Shown piece after piece: positions 47,039 to 60,070 of a DNA stretch of 64,000 nucleotides (positions are counted from its first letter, which is position 1; each line of letters opens with the position of its first letter). This DNA comes from Streptomyces sp. DH37 (GTDB lineage Bacteria; Actinomycetota; Actinomycetes; Streptomycetales; Streptomycetaceae): positions 119,903 to 183,902 of the forward strand of contig NZ_JARVKV010000006.1 in NCBI RefSeq assembly GCF_029813835.1. The letters run 5' to 3'. A program made the position numbers and the translations under genes. A model generated the notes under the pieces. That model was given only the letters and a program-made list of their open reading frames with translations, did not search any database and was not told the origin of the DNA.

Positions 47039-47215
47039 CCCTCGCCTCTCCCCGGCTCCGCGGCCCGCGGGCCGCTCACTCGCGTCGCGGGCGGGCGCGC
47101 CCGAGGACGCGCCCGCCGGTACCCATGACACACCACGGGCCCGGCAGCCGCGCTGCCGGGCCCGTGGCGGTGGTGCTGGTGTGCGGCTCCGCGGCCGCCG
47201 ACGGCGGCCGGGGCC

Positions 47216-47488
47216 TCACTGCGCCGGGTTGTCGACGGCCTCGGAGGTCAGCAGCCCCGCGTTGATCTCGCGGAGCGCGATCGACAGCGGCTTCTCGTGG
47301 ACGTGGGTGTCCACCAGCGGGCCGACGTACTCCAGCAGGCCCTCACCGAGCTGCGAGTAGTAGGCGTTGATCTGGCGCGCGCGCTTGGCGGCGTAGATCA
47401 CCAGGCTGTACTTCGAGTCGGTGGCTTCGAGCAGCTCATCGATCGGCGGGTTGATGATGCCCTCGGGCGTGGTGATGGAAGAGGACAC
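47216..47488 (-). CDS. rpoZ: RNA polymerase omega subunit
   Basis: 90 residues, normal for omega, which helps assemble beta' into RNA polymerase. [46 protein letters not shown] (split) is the typical core. GTG 47488 with GGAAGG upstream. It lies ~120 bp after gmk, in the conserved gmk-rpoZ-coaBC order. Omega is also part of the (p)ppGpp binding site in other bacteria; nothing here tests that. Confidence 0.97.
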   Translation of the reverse strand: MSSSITTPEGIINPPIDELLEATDSKYSLVIYAAKRARQINAYYSQLGEGLLEYVGPLVDTHVHEKPLSIALREINAGLLTSEAVDNPAQ

Positions 47489-47608
47489 GCTCTGCCTTCC
47501 GCTGCGGTGGATAAGACGGGCAGTGATCCGGCCGGGCCCCCGGGGCGGGCGGCCCCCAGCCGGTGTCCCGGAGCCCGGCGGCTGTCCTGCCCGGTGGTCC
47601 GGCGACGA

Positions 47609-48166
47609 TCACGAAACCTTCATCAAGGCTAGCAGCTCGCGGCTGACGTCCTCGACGGAGGTGTTGACCAGGGTCACGTCGAACTCCGACTCGGCGGCCA
47701 GCTCGACCCTGGCGGCCGCCAGCCGCCGCTCGATGACCTCGGGCGACTCGGTGCCGCGGCCGGTGAGCCGGCGGACCAGCTCGTCCCAGCTGGGCGGGGC
47801 CAGGAAGACGAGCCGGGCCTCGGGCATCGACGCGCGGACCAGCCGCGCGCCCTGGAGGTCGATCTCCAGGAGCACCGGGTCGCCCGCCTCCAGCCGGTCC
47901 AGCACGGCCCGCCGCGGGGTCCCGTAGCGGTTGCCCGCGAACTCGGCCCACTCCAGCAGCTCGCCGTTGGCGACCAGCTTGTCGAACTCCTCGTCGTCCA
48001 CGAAGAAGTACTGGACGCCGTGCTGTTCGCCGGGGCGCGGCCTGCGGGTGGTGGCGGACACCGAGAGCCAGATCTCCGGGTGGACCTTGCGCAGATGAGC
48101 GACGACCGTGCTCTTGCCGACCCCGGAGGGGCCGGAGAGCACGGTCAGTCGCGGACGTTCACTCAT
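47609..48166 (-). CDS. gmk: Guanylate kinase
   Basis: 185 residues. It phosphorylates GMP to GDP. Walker [17 protein letters not shown] (~9-24), the GMP-binding [23 protein letters not shown] (split, ~36-58), [20 protein letters not shown] and [12 protein letters not shown] are all present. ATG 48166. It follows the sIHF gene by 38 bp on the same strand and precedes rpoZ. Confidence 0.97.
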   Translation of the reverse strand: MSERPRLTVLSGPSGVGKSTVVAHLRKVHPEIWLSVSATTRRPRPGEQHGVQYFFVDDEEFDKLVANGELLEWAEFAGNRYGTPRRAVLDRLEAGDPVLLEIDLQGARLVRASMPEARLVFLAPPSWDELVRRLTGRGTESPEVIERRLAAARVELAAESEFDVTLVNTSVEDVSRELLALMKVS

Positions 48167-48204
48167 ACGGCGATTATCCCGGTTCCCAGGGGGACCTGGA
48201 AACG

Positions 48205-48528
48205 TCAGGCGGAACCGCCGCCGAACTCGCGCTCGAGGGAGGCGATCTGGTTGGAGCCCAGGCCACGCACCCGGCGGCTCTCGGAGATGCCGAGCCGCTC
48301 CATGATCTGGCGGGCCCGGACCTTGCCGACGCCGGGCAGGGACTCCAGGAGGGCGGAGACCTTCATCTTGCCGATGACGTCGTTCTCCTGGCCCTGCTTG
48401 ATGACCTCGTGGAGCGAGGCGCCGGAGTGCTTCAGTCGGTTCTTGACCTCGGCGCGCTCCCGGCGAGCCGCGGCGGCCTTCTCGAGCGCGGCTGCGCGCT
48501 GTTCAGGGGTAAGGGGCGGAAGAGCCAC
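48205..48528 (-). CDS. sihF: Actinobacterial integration host factor (sIHF/mIHF)
   Basis: 107 residues, the length of Streptomyces sIHF, a nucleoid-associated protein unrelated to E. coli IHF that bends or supercoils DNA and affects sporulation and antibiotic production. [32 protein letters not shown] at the N-terminus is a basic helix, and the helix-two-turns-helix region [32 protein letters not shown] (split, ~60-95) binds DNA. GTG 48528 and a strong promoter upstream. First gene before gmk-rpoZ-coaBC-metK. Confidence 0.95.
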   Translation of the reverse strand: MALPPLTPEQRAAALEKAAAARRERAEVKNRLKHSGASLHEVIKQGQENDVIGKMKVSALLESLPGVGKVRARQIMERLGISESRRVRGLGSNQIASLEREFGGGSA

Positions 48529-48576
48529 GCCTACGTCACCTCGGATGTCGAACTGGTCGGATGTTGGTCGGTGAGG

Positions 48577-48605
48577 AACCTAGTGTTCCCGCACCTGGTG
48601 AGCAA
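48577..48605 (-). promoter_or_regulatory. Promoter of the sIHF gene
   Basis: Read on the minus strand, -35 TTGCTC (48605-48600) and -10 TAGGTT (48582-48577) are 17 bp apart, ending 49 bp before the GTG. The 339-bp gap to pyrF contains this, the pyr terminator at 48750-48778 and no ORF. Confidence 0.6.
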
Positions 48606-48749
48606 CGAGCAACACGTCTCCTCGGTCCCCCGGACCCGGGTACGCCCCGGACCCCCGGTCCTCCGGACCTGCGAGAACCCCGGAATTCGCGGTGCTCTCG
48701 TCGGAGACTAGCGGCCCTTGGCGTCTGAGTCAGCGAGAACAGACGAAAA

Positions 48750-48778
48750 GTCCAGGTCAGACTCAAGCCGACCTGGAC
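48750..48778 (-). terminator. Intrinsic terminator of the pyr operon
   Basis: GTCCAGGTC (48750-48758) pairs with GACCTGGAC (48770-48778), 9 bp, loop 11. On the minus strand it is followed by TTTTCG, a short U-tract. It lies ~90 bp after the pyrF stop codon. Confidence 0.75.
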
Positions 48779-48867
48779 ATTTCCTGACAAAGGGGTGGTT
48801 CGGCGGGCCGATTCCGCAAGGTTCCCCGGTTTTTCCGGACGCTCCGGTTCTGCCCGGGCGCCGGGAC

Positions 48868-49722
48868 TCAGCCCAGGACCTCCCGCAGTGCGCCTGCCTC
48901 CCGCGCGGCGGCCTCCCGCAGGGCCCGCGGCGACGGCCCCCGGCCCAGCACGCCCCGGCTGATGCTCGGCACCACGTTGCGCACCGCGTCGCCGAAGACC
49001 TCCGGCAGGTCGGCGGCGGTGGCCCCCTGCGCCCCCAGCCCCGGGGCCAGCAGCGGGCCGTTGACCGCCAGGTCCGCGCCGGTCTCCCCCAGCGTCGCGC
49101 CGACCACGGCGCCGACCGAGCCCAGCGGGGCCGCCCCGGCGTTCTCCCGCGCGATGTGGTCGAGCACCGTCTGGGCGACCGACGCGCCGCCCGCCGCGGT
49201 GGCGCGCTGCACCTCGGCGCCCTCCGGGTTGGAGGTGAGGGCGAGCACGAAGACGCCCGCGCCCGCCGCCCGCGCGGCGTCCAGCGCGGGCCGCAGCGAG
49301 CCGAAGCCCAGGTACGGGCTGACGGTGACGGCGTCGGAGAACAGCGGGCTGCCCGGGTCGAGGTAGGCGGCGGCGTAGGCGGCCATGGTGGAGCCGATGT
49401 CGCCGCGCTTGGCGTCGGTGAGCACCAGGGCCCCGGCCGAGCGGGCGTCGGCGATCGCCCGCTCCAGCACGGCGATCCCGCGCGAGCCGAAGCGCTCGAA
49501 GAAGGCGGACTGCGGCTTGAGGACGGCGACCCGGTCGGCGAGGGCGTCCACGACCGTGCGCGTGAACCGCTCCAGGCCCGCCACGTCGTCGTCCAGGCCC
49601 CAGGCGGTGAGCAGCGAGGCGTGCGGGTCGATGCCGACGCACAGCGGGCCGCGGTCGTCCAGGGCGCGGCGCAGCCGGGCGCCGAAGGGCTCGGGGGCCC
49701 GCGGGGTCTGCGGGGCGGTCAT
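48868..49722 (-). CDS. pyrF: Orotidine-5'-phosphate decarboxylase
   Basis: 284 residues, the longer OMP decarboxylase type 2 form common in actinobacteria. It makes UMP. Motifs: LCVGIDPHASLLTAWGL (~27-43), VVDALADRVAVLKPQSAFFERFGSRG and the catalytic LTDAKRGDIGSTM (~98-110); VVGATLGETGADL later. ATG 49722 shares a base with the pyrD stop codon (TGATG), so the two are coupled. Last gene of the pyr operon; a U-tailed hairpin follows. Confidence 0.96.
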   Translation of the reverse strand: MTAPQTPRAPEPFGARLRRALDDRGPLCVGIDPHASLLTAWGLDDDVAGLERFTRTVVDALADRVAVLKPQSAFFERFGSRGIAVLERAIADARSAGALVLTDAKRGDIGSTMAAYAAAYLDPGSPLFSDAVTVSPYLGFGSLRPALDAARAAGAGVFVLALTSNPEGAEVQRATAAGGASVAQTVLDHIARENAGAAPLGSVGAVVGATLGETGADLAVNGPLLAPGLGAQGATAADLPEVFGDAVRNVVPSISRGVLGRGPSPRALREAAAREAGALREVLG

Positions 49723-50846
49723 CAGGGGGTCACCTTCCGGGTGTCGGCGCCGACGGCCTCGGCGAGGGTGGCGTACGGGCTCGCGGCCAGGCGCGCGGCC
49801 AGGCCCCGGTGGACGCGGCGGCACCACAGCGGCCCCTCGTAGACGAAGGCGCTGTAGCCCTGGACGAGGGTGGCCCCGGCCAGGACGCGCTCCCAGACGT
49901 CGTCGGCGGTGCGCACCCCGCCGACGCCGACGAGCGTGACGCGGTCGCCGACGCGCGCGTACAGCCGCCGCAGCACCGCCAGGGACCGGTCCTTCAGCGG
50001 CGCGCCGGACAGGCCGCCGGCGCCGATGGCCTCGATCTCGGCCCGGTCGGTGACCAGGCCGAGGCCGTCGCGGGCGACGGTGGTGTTGGTGGCGATGATG
50101 CCGTCCAGGCCCAGTTCGACGGCGAGGTCGGCGACCGCGTCGACGTCCTCGTCCGCCAGGTCGGGGGCGATCTTGACCAGCAGCGGTACGCGGCGGCCGG
50201 GCACCGCGGCGTCGGCGGCCTCGCGCACGGCCGCGAGCAGCGGGCGCAGGTGCTCGGTGGCCTGGAGGTTCCGCAGGCCGGGGGTGTTGGGCGAGGAGAC
50301 GTTGACGACGAGGTAGTCGGCGTACGGGGCCAGCCGGGAGGCGGAGAGCGCGTAGTCGCCGGCGGCCTCGCTCTCGGGGGTGACCTTGGTCTTTCCGATA
50401 TTGACGCCGACGGTGGCGGGGAAGACGGCCCGGCGCCCGGCCAGGCGGGCGGCCACGGCGGCGGAGCCGTCGTTGTTGAAGCCCATGCGGTTGATCAGCG
50501 CCCGGTCCGCGACCAGGCGGAACAGCCGCTGCCCGGGGTTGCCGGGCTGGGCGTGCGCGGTGACGGTGCCGATCTCGACGTGGTCGAAGCCGAGCATGGT
50601 GAGCCCGTCGATGCCGACGGCGTTCTTGTCGAAGCCGGCGGCCAGCCCGAAGGGGCCGCGCATCCGCAGGCCGAAGGCCTCGGTGGCCAGGGCACGCGCC
50701 TGCGCCCGGCTCGGGGCCGCGACGGCCGCGACCAGGGCGCGCAGGCCGGGGACGCGGGCCGCCAGCCGGATCAGGGCGAACGCCAGGTGGTGGGCCCGCT
50801 CGGGGTCCATACGTCTGAACAGCAGGGTGAACAGCAGGGGGTACAT
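49722..50846 (-). CDS. pyrD: Dihydroorotate dehydrogenase, quinone-dependent (class 2)
   Basis: 374 residues. The N-terminal [26 protein letters not shown] helix pair (~1-35) is the membrane-associating extension of class 2 enzymes, which pass electrons to the quinone pool, so no PyrK partner is expected and none is present. FMN barrel motifs: [27 protein letters not shown], the catalytic Ser in [13 protein letters not shown] and [15 protein letters not shown] 50846. It follows carB after 105 bp containing a 17-bp hairpin and overlaps pyrF. Confidence 0.96.
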   Translation of the reverse strand: MYPLLFTLLFRRMDPERAHHLAFALIRLAARVPGLRALVAAVAAPSRAQARALATEAFGLRMRGPFGLAAGFDKNAVGIDGLTMLGFDHVEIGTVTAHAQPGNPGQRLFRLVADRALINRMGFNNDGSAAVAARLAGRRAVFPATVGVNIGKTKVTPESEAAGDYALSASRLAPYADYLVVNVSSPNTPGLRNLQATEHLRPLLAAVREAADAAVPGRRVPLLVKIAPDLADEDVDAVADLAVELGLDGIIATNTTVARDGLGLVTDRAEIEAIGAGGLSGAPLKDRSLAVLRRLYARVGDRVTLVGVGGVRTADDVWERVLAGATLVQGYSAFVYEGPLWCRRVHRGLAARLAASPYATLAEAVGADTRKVTP

Positions 50847-50909
50847 GCGGGTCTTCCGGGCGGCGGGGCGGCGGGGCGGTAAAGGGATCCGGCGGGTGCT
50901 CTCGCGCCG

Positions 50910-50947
50910 GGGGTGGGGGGACGCCGCTGCCGGCGTCCCCCCACCCC
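50910..50947 (-). terminator. 17-bp mid-operon hairpin between carB and pyrD
   Basis: GGGGTGGGGGGACGCCG (50910-50926) pairs perfectly with 50931-50947, loop CTGC. On the minus strand it begins 4 bp after the carB stop codon. It may attenuate, process or stabilise the transcript between carAB and pyrDF. Confidence 0.65.
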
Positions 50948-50951
50948 GCGG

Positions 50952-54255
<3,304 letters not shown>

Positions 54256-54263
<8 letters not shown>

Positions 54264-55398
54264 GCTGGCCCTCCATCAGGGAGACGAAGCGGTCGAAGAG
54301 GTACGCGGCGTCGTGCGGTCCGGCCGCCGCCTCGGGGTGGTACTGGACGCTGAACGCGGGCCGGTCGAGCAGGCGCAGGCCCTCGACCACGCCGTCGTTG
54401 AGGCAGACGTGGGAGACCTCGGCGCGCCCGTAGGGGGTGTCGCTGGGCGCGTCGACGGGGGCGTCGACGGCGAAGCCGTGGTTGTGCGCGGTGACCTCGA
54501 CCTTGCCGGTGAGCCGGTCCTGCACGGGCTGGTTGATGCCGCGGTGGCCGTACTTGAGCTTGTAGGTGCCGAAGCCGAGCGCGCGCCCGAGCACCTGGTT
54601 GCCGAAGCAGATGCCGAACAGCGGCGTGGAGCGCTCCAGCACCCCGCGCATGACGGAGACGGGGTGGTCGGCCGTGGCGGGGTCGCCGGGTCCGTTGGAG
54701 AAGAACACCCCGTCCGGGTCGACCGCGTAGACGTCCTCGACCGTGGCCGTGGCGGGCAGCACGTGGACCTCGATGCCGCGCTCGGCCATCCGGTGCGGGG
54801 TCATGCCCTTGATGCCCAGGTCGACGGCGGCGACGGTGAGGCGCTTGGTCCCGATCGCGGGGACGGTGTACGCCTCGGTGGTGGCGACCTCCGCGGCGAG
54901 GTCGGCGCCGGTCATCTCGGGGGCGGCCTTCACCCTGGCCAGCATGGCCGCCTCGTCGGTGACGGCGTCGCCGGAGAAGATGCCGACCCGCATCGCGCCG
55001 CGCTCGCGCAGGTGGCGGGTGAGCGCCCGGGTGTCGACGCCGCTGATGCCGACGACGCCCTGGGCGGTCAGCTCCTCGTCCAGGGTGCGCACCGAGCGCC
55101 AGTTGGAGGGCACCCGGGCGGGGTCGCGCACGACGTAGCCGGCCACCCAGATCCGCCTCGACTCGGGGTCCTCGTCGTTGACGCCGGTGTTGCCGATGTG
55201 CGGGGCGGTCATGACGACCACCTGGCGGTGGTAGGACGGGTCGGTCAGGGTCTCCTGGTAGCCGGTCATGCCGGTGGAGAACACGGCCTCGCCGAGGGTC
55301 TCGCCCACGGCCCCGTAGGCGTGGCCGCGGAAGGTGCGGCCGTCCTCCAGGACGAGTACGGCGGGCACCCTGGAGGCTTTGCGGGCGGAGGTCGTCAT
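54256..55398 (-). CDS. carA: Carbamoyl-phosphate synthase, small (glutaminase) subunit
   Basis: 380 residues. The N-terminal half binds the large subunit ([38 protein letters not shown]); the C-terminal half is a class I glutamine amidotransferase with the nucleophile in [17 protein letters not shown] (~260) and His/Glu in [13 protein letters not shown] (~350). ATG 55398 overlaps the upstream stop codon (ATGA), and the 3' end overlaps carB. A GGAAGG ribosome binding site precedes it. Confidence 0.97.
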
Positions 55399-56042
55399 CG
55401 TGCGCCTTCCTCGTGGTGCGTGGTGGCGGCAGCGTCAGTGGTGCCGTGGGGTTCGTCTGTGGTGCCGGAGGGCCCGCCGGAGGACCCGGTGGACATCGCC
55501 CGGAGGGCTTCCAGCCAGGCGGTGTGCTCGGCGGCGCGGTCGGAGCGGAAACCGGAGTCGAGCAGGCGGTCGCCGTGCTCCCAGGTGATCACCAGCAGGC
55601 CGTTCTCGGTGAGGACCTTGCCCGCGATGCCCTTGTCGAGCCGCGCGCCGCGCAGCCGGTCGGCCGGGATGAAGAAGTCGTTCGCCCCGGGCCGCACCAC
55701 GTCCACGCCGTGCTCGGTGAGGGTGAGCTCGACGCGGCTGCGGGCGCCCAGTCCGTGGGCGACGATCCGGTCCAGCCACTGCCCGGCCGTGGTGGAGCCG
55801 TGGTAGCGGCCGGTCATGGTGAACTTCGGCTCGCCGGGGCCGGCGGGCGCCTGGGGCAACTCGGGGAGGTCGGACTGGAGCACCGAGCGCCACGTCCAGC
55901 CCTCCCGCATCAGCCAGTACACCAGGGCGACGACCAGGAGGAGGCCGATCACCCAGGCGATCCGGGGCGCCCAGTCCGTGACCTGCTGCGACTCGGGCGC
56001 CGCGGCGTACCGGATGGCCAGTGATGCCGGTGGGAGGTTCAT
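55395..56042 (-). CDS. Membrane-anchored PH-like protein in the pyr operon (unknown function)
   Basis: 215 residues. One membrane segment ([22 protein letters not shown], split, ~24-45) near the N-terminus, then a ~110-residue beta-rich cytoplasmic domain ([77 protein letters not shown]) like a PH/bPH domain, and a Ser/Gly/Thr-rich His-ending tail. It overlaps pyrC and carA by four bases at each end, so it is translated with the pathway enzymes. I recall the same gene in this place in other Streptomyces, but no function. A role in placing or tuning the pathway at the membrane is speculation. Confidence 0.8.
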   Translation of the reverse strand: MNLPPASLAIRYAAAPESQQVTDWAPRIAWVIGLLLVVALVYWLMREGWTWRSVLQSDLPELPQAPAGPGEPKFTMTGRYHGSTTAGQWLDRIVAHGLGARSRVELTLTEHGVDVVRPGANDFFIPADRLRGARLDKGIAGKVLTENGLLVITWEHGDRLLDSGFRSDRAAEHTAWLEALRAMSTGSSGGPSGTTDEPHGTTDAAATTHHEEGAR

Positions 56043-57325
56043 GCGAGCTCTCCGTCCATGACTGTCGCCCTGCCCCGCAGGAACGTGTGCGTGACGCGGC
56101 CCGGCAGCTCGCGGCCCTGGTAGGGGGTGTTCCGGCTGCGGGAGGCGAAACGTGCGGAATCCACCGCTCCACGGTAGGACGGATCGACCAGGACGAGGTT
56201 GGCGGGCTCACCAGCCGAGATGGGCCGCCCGTGGCCGGCCAGGCGCCCGATGGCCGCCGGGCGGAAGGACATGCGGTCGGCGACGCCCGCCCAGTCCAGC
56301 AGTCCGGTCTCCACCATCGTGTGCTGGACGACGGACAGGGCGGTCTCCAGGCCGACCATGCCCATGGCGGCCGCGCCCCACTCGCAGTCCTTGTCCTCGT
56401 GGGGGTGCGGGGCGTGGTCGGTGGCGACGCAGTCGATGGTGCCGTCGGCCAGCGCCTCGCGCAGGGCGGTCACGTCGGCCTCGGTGCGCAGCGGCGGGTT
56501 GACCTTGTAGACCGGGTCGTAGGAGCGCACCAGCTCGTCGGTGAGCAGCAGGTGGTGCGGGGTGACCTCGGCGGTGACGTTCCAGCCCTTGGACTTGGCC
56601 CAGCGCACGATCTCCACCGATCCGGCGGTGGACAGGTGGCAGATGTGCACCCGGGAGCCCACGTGCGCGGCCAGCAGCACGTCGCGGGCGATGATCGACT
56701 CCTCGGCGACCGCGGGCCAGCCGCCCAGGCCCAGCTCGGCGGAGACCGTGCCCTCGTTCATCTGGGCGCCCTCGGTCAGGCGGGGCTCCTGGGCGTGCTG
56801 GGCGATGACGCCGTCGAAGGCTTTGACGTACTCCAGCGCCCGGCGCATGATCACCGCGTCGTCCACGCACTTGCCGTCGTCGGAGAAGACGCGCACCGAG
56901 GCGGCCGAGTCGTGCATCGCGCCCAGCTCGGCGAGCTGCTTGCCCTCCAGGCCGACGGTGACGGCCCCGACCGGCTGCACGTCGCAGTAGCCGGACTCCC
57001 TGCCCAGCCGCCAGACCTGCTCGACGACGCCGGCGGTGTCGGCGACGGGGAAGGTGTTGGCCATGGCGTGGACGGCGGTGTAGCCGCCGGCCGCGGCGGC
57101 GCGGGTGCCGGTCAGCACGGTCTCGGAGTCCTCGCGGCCCGGCTCGCGCAGGTGGGTGTGGAGGTCCACCAGGCCCGGCAGCAGGATCTGCCCGCCGGCC
57201 TCGACCACGCGGGCGCCGGCCGCGTCCAGGCCGGTGCCGACGGCCTCGACGGTCCCGCCGTCGACCAGGACGTCCTGTGGCTCGCCGCCCAGCACCTTCG
57301 CGCCGCGGATCAGGATCTTGCTCAT
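56039..57325 (-). CDS. pyrC: Dihydroorotase
   Basis: 428 residues, a class I amidohydrolase barrel. Zinc ligands in LVDLHTHLREPGREDSE (~51-67), VFSDDGKCVDDAV, the His in HICHLSTAGSVEI and the catalytic Asp in CVATDHAPHPHEDKD (~303-317). It closes carbamoyl aspartate to dihydroorotate. ATG 57325 lies 4 bp after the pyrB stop codon; the 3' end overlaps the PH-like gene. Part of the pyrR-pyrB-pyrC block. An aspartate transcarbamoylase-associated dihydroorotase complex is known for this class in some bacteria. Confidence 0.96.
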   Translation of the reverse strand: MSKILIRGAKVLGGEPQDVLVDGGTVEAVGTGLDAAGARVVEAGGQILLPGLVDLHTHLREPGREDSETVLTGTRAAAAGGYTAVHAMANTFPVADTAGVVEQVWRLGRESGYCDVQPVGAVTVGLEGKQLAELGAMHDSAASVRVFSDDGKCVDDAVIMRRALEYVKAFDGVIAQHAQEPRLTEGAQMNEGTVSAELGLGGWPAVAEESIIARDVLLAAHVGSRVHICHLSTAGSVEIVRWAKSKGWNVTAEVTPHHLLLTDELVRSYDPVYKVNPPLRTEADVTALREALADGTIDCVATDHAPHPHEDKDCEWGAAAMGMVGLETALSVVQHTMVETGLLDWAGVADRMSFRPAAIGRLAGHGRPISAGEPANLVLVDPSYRGAVDSARFASRSRNTPYQGRELPGRVTHTFLRGRATVMDGELA

Positions 57326-57329
57326 GGGG

Positions 57330-58337
57330 TTACCTCTCCTCGGTACGGGCGGTGGCGTTGGCGTGGTCGGAGCCGCCGAGCAGCAGGTACAGGACGGCCA
57401 TGCGGATCGAGACGCCGTTGGCGACCTGCTCGGTGACGGTGCAGCGCCCGGAGTCGGCGACCTCGGCGGTGATCTCCATGCCCCGGACCATGGGCCCGGG
57501 GTGCATCACGACGGCGTGCTCGGGCATCCGGCCCATGCGCAGCGCGTCGAGGCCGTAGCGGCGGGAGTACTCGCGCTCGGTGGGGAAGAAGGCGGCGTTC
57601 ATCCGCTCGCGCTGGACGCGCAGCATCATCACGGCGTCGGACTTCGGCAGCACCGCGTCCAGGTCGTAGGAGACCTCGCAGGGCCAGGCCTCGACGCCGA
57701 CCGGCAGCAGGGTGGGCGGGGCCACCAGGGTGACCTGGGCGCCGAGGGTGTTCAGCAGGTCCACGTTGGACCGCGCGACCCGGCTGTGCAGGATGTCGCC
57801 GACGATGGTGATCCGCCTGCCGGCGAGGTCCCGGCCGAGCCCGGCGTCCGGGCCCACGAGGCGGCGGCGCATGGTGAACGCGTCGAGCAGCGCCTGGGTG
57901 GGGTGCTGGTGGGTGCCGTCGCCCGCGTTGATGACGGCGGCGTCGATCCAGCCGGAGGTGGCCAGGCGGTACGGGGCCCCGGAGGCGCCGTGCCGGATGA
58001 CGACGGCGTCCACGCCCATCGCCTCCAGGGTCTGGGCGGTGTCCTTGAGGGACTCGCCCTTGGAGACCGAGGACCCCTTGGCGGCGAAGTTGATGACGTC
58101 GGCGGAGAGCCGCTTCTCGGCGGCCTCGAACGAGATGCGGGTGCGGGTCGAGTCCTCGAAGAACAGGTTGACGACCGTGCGGCCGCGCAGCGCGGGCAGC
58201 TTCTTGATGGGCCGGTCGGCGAGGCGGGCCATCTCCTCGGCGGTGTCGAGGATGCGCACGGCGTCGTCGCGGGTGAGGTCGGCGGCCGAGATCAGGTGAC
58301 CGGAAGTCCGGGGGTTGCCCCCGGGGAAGAGCGGCAT
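57330..58337 (-). CDS. pyrB: Aspartate carbamoyltransferase, catalytic chain
   Basis: 335 residues. Carbamoyl-phosphate motif [19 protein letters not shown] (~54-72), [20 protein letters not shown] (~138-157), and [17 protein letters not shown] near the C-terminus. It joins carbamoyl phosphate to aspartate in the first committed pyrimidine step. There is no pyrI gene, so regulation is likely through PyrR and UTP effects on CarB rather than a regulatory chain. ATG 58337; 90 bp downstream of pyrR. Confidence 0.97.
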   Translation of the reverse strand: MPLFPGGNPRTSGHLISAADLTRDDAVRILDTAEEMARLADRPIKKLPALRGRTVVNLFFEDSTRTRISFEAAEKRLSADVINFAAKGSSVSKGESLKDTAQTLEAMGVDAVVIRHGASGAPYRLATSGWIDAAVINAGDGTHQHPTQALLDAFTMRRRLVGPDAGLGRDLAGRRITIVGDILHSRVARSNVDLLNTLGAQVTLVAPPTLLPVGVEAWPCEVSYDLDAVLPKSDAVMMLRVQRERMNAAFFPTEREYSRRYGLDALRMGRMPEHAVVMHPGPMVRGMEITAEVADSGRCTVTEQVANGVSIRMAVLYLLLGGSDHANATARTEER

Positions 58338-58427
58338 CTGGATGTGCTCCGGTGTGTGGAGGTGTCGAGGCGTGCGGGCACGCGGGCGCGCCCGCAGGAG
58401 CTGCTGGGCTCGGGGAGGGGGCGCGCG

Positions 58428-59060
<633 letters not shown>

Positions 59061-59189
59061 CCTTAAAGGACGTCGGATGGTGCGTCGTCAACGGTACCAG
59101 GCCCGTTCCGGGCTCCTGCCCCGGGCGCTCACCGGGGCCTGCCGCGCGGGCCGCGCATCCCGCGCACCCCCGGTATGGACCGGCCCGGC

Positions 59190-59218
59190 TTGACGCCGTA
59201 CATTACGCTGCGTAACAT
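59190..59218 (+). promoter_or_regulatory. bldD promoter
   Basis: -35 TTGACG (59190-59195) and -10 TAACAT (59213-59218), 17 bp apart, with a start expected near 59225. The -10 box lies inside the first BldD box. Confidence 0.75.
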
Positions 59219-59231
59219 CACAGTGAGTTAC
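59202..59231 (+). promoter_or_regulatory. Two adjacent BldD boxes (autoregulation)
   Basis: Box 1, ATTACGCTGCGTAAC (59202-59216), fits the BldD consensus NTNACNC(A/T)GNGTNAN exactly. Box 2, ATCACAGTGAGTTAC (59217-59231), follows without a gap and differs at one conserved position. Together they cover the -10 box and the transcription start. Confidence 0.8.
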
Positions 59232-59254
59232 GAAGACGTCCCCCGGGGAGCCAT

Positions 59255-59755
59255 ATGTCCAGCGAATACGCCAAACAGCTCGGAGCCAAGCTCCGCGCCA
59301 TCCGCACCCAGCAGGGCCTTTCCCTCCACGGTGTCGAGGAGAAGTCCCAGGGCCGCTGGAAGGCGGTCGTGGTCGGCTCGTACGAGCGCGGTGACCGTGC
59401 CGTGACCGTGCAGCGGCTGGCCGAGCTGGCGGACTTCTACGGCGTCCCGGTGCAGGAGCTCCTGCCGGGCAGCACGCCGGGCGGAGCCGCCGAGCCGCCG
59501 CCGAAGCTCGTCCTGGACCTGGAGCGGCTCGCCCACGTGCCCTCCGAGAAGGCGGGCCCGCTGCAGCGGTACGCCGCGACGATCCAGAGCCAGCGCGGTG
59601 ACTACAACGGCAAGGTGCTGTCGATCCGCCAGGACGACCTGCGCACCCTCGCCGTCATCTACGACCAGTCGCCCTCGGTGCTGACCGAGCAGCTCATCAG
59701 CTGGGGTGTGCTGGACGCCGACGCCCGTCGCGCGGTCCAGCACGAGGAGGCCTGA
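59255..59755 (+). CDS. bldD: BldD, c-di-GMP-dependent developmental repressor
   Basis: 166 residues. The N-terminal XRE-type DNA-binding domain (YAKQLGAKLRAIRTQQGLSLHGVEEKSQGRWKAVVVGSYERGDRAVTVQRLAELADFYGVPV, split, residues ~5-70) and the C-terminal c-di-GMP-binding domain with the signature RGD-X8-RQDD (~114-128) are both intact. Bound to c-di-GMP it dimerises and represses sporulation genes in Streptomyces. ATG 59255 has GGGGAG upstream. It is divergent from pyrR; two BldD boxes overlap its promoter. A long U-tailed terminator follows. Confidence 0.98.
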   Translation: MSSEYAKQLGAKLRAIRTQQGLSLHGVEEKSQGRWKAVVVGSYERGDRAVTVQRLAELADFYGVPVQELLPGSTPGGAAEPPPKLVLDLERLAHVPSEKAGPLQRYAATIQSQRGDYNGKVLSIRQDDLRTLAVIYDQSPSVLTEQLISWGVLDADARRAVQHEEA

Positions 59756-59844
59756 GACGCCCCCTCCACGGCATCCCCGGCGCGGCCGACCGCCGTGCGC
59801 GACCTCAGGGCCGTGGTGACGCACCGGCGGAACCGCAGAAACGT

Positions 59845-59902
59845 ACCGCCACCGGGCGGGCCCTCGTCCGAGGGGTCCGCTCCCGGTGGCGGTCGCGTTT
59901 TT
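59845..59902 (+). terminator. Intrinsic terminator of bldD
   Basis: ACCGCCACCGGG (59845-59856) pairs with CCCGGTGGCGGT (59882-59893), 12 bp; an inner CCCTCG/CGAGGG stem lies in the loop. CGCGTTTTT follows, one of the few real U-tracts in the window. Confidence 0.85.
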
Positions 59903-59985
59903 CACGGCGCCTTCCACGGCACCTTCAAGGTGTCTTCCACGGTGTCCTCCAGCGCGCCTTCCACTGCGCCTTCCGCGGCTCGCCC
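59903..59985. repeat. Degenerate ~12-bp tandem repeat, about seven copies
   Basis: Units of consensus CACGGCGCCTTC run from 59903 to 59985; most are 12 bp, one is 11. They lie directly between the bldD terminator and a second hairpin, in DNA with no gene. Confidence 0.7.
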
Positions 59986-59997
59986 GGCGGACGGACG

Positions 59998-60032
59998 AGG
60001 GGCCCGGGACACCGTCGGTGTCCCGGGCCCCT
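59998..60032. terminator. 17-bp perfect inverted repeat between bldD and nusB
   Basis: AGGGGCCCGGGACACCG (59998-60014) pairs fully with 60016-60032, with the hinge at the centre. It lies between convergent genes and can end nusB transcripts on the minus strand. Confidence 0.75.
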
Positions 60033-60070
60033 TCCGTGCCGGTGCGGCTCCGTGCGCGCGTGGCGGCGGG

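Noticed and set aside
59062..59091. TTGACG-18-TTTAAG as the pyr promoter
   Set aside because: It would start transcription near 59055, inside the PyrR loop, so either the loop or this promoter is wrong. The loop match is the stronger evidence.
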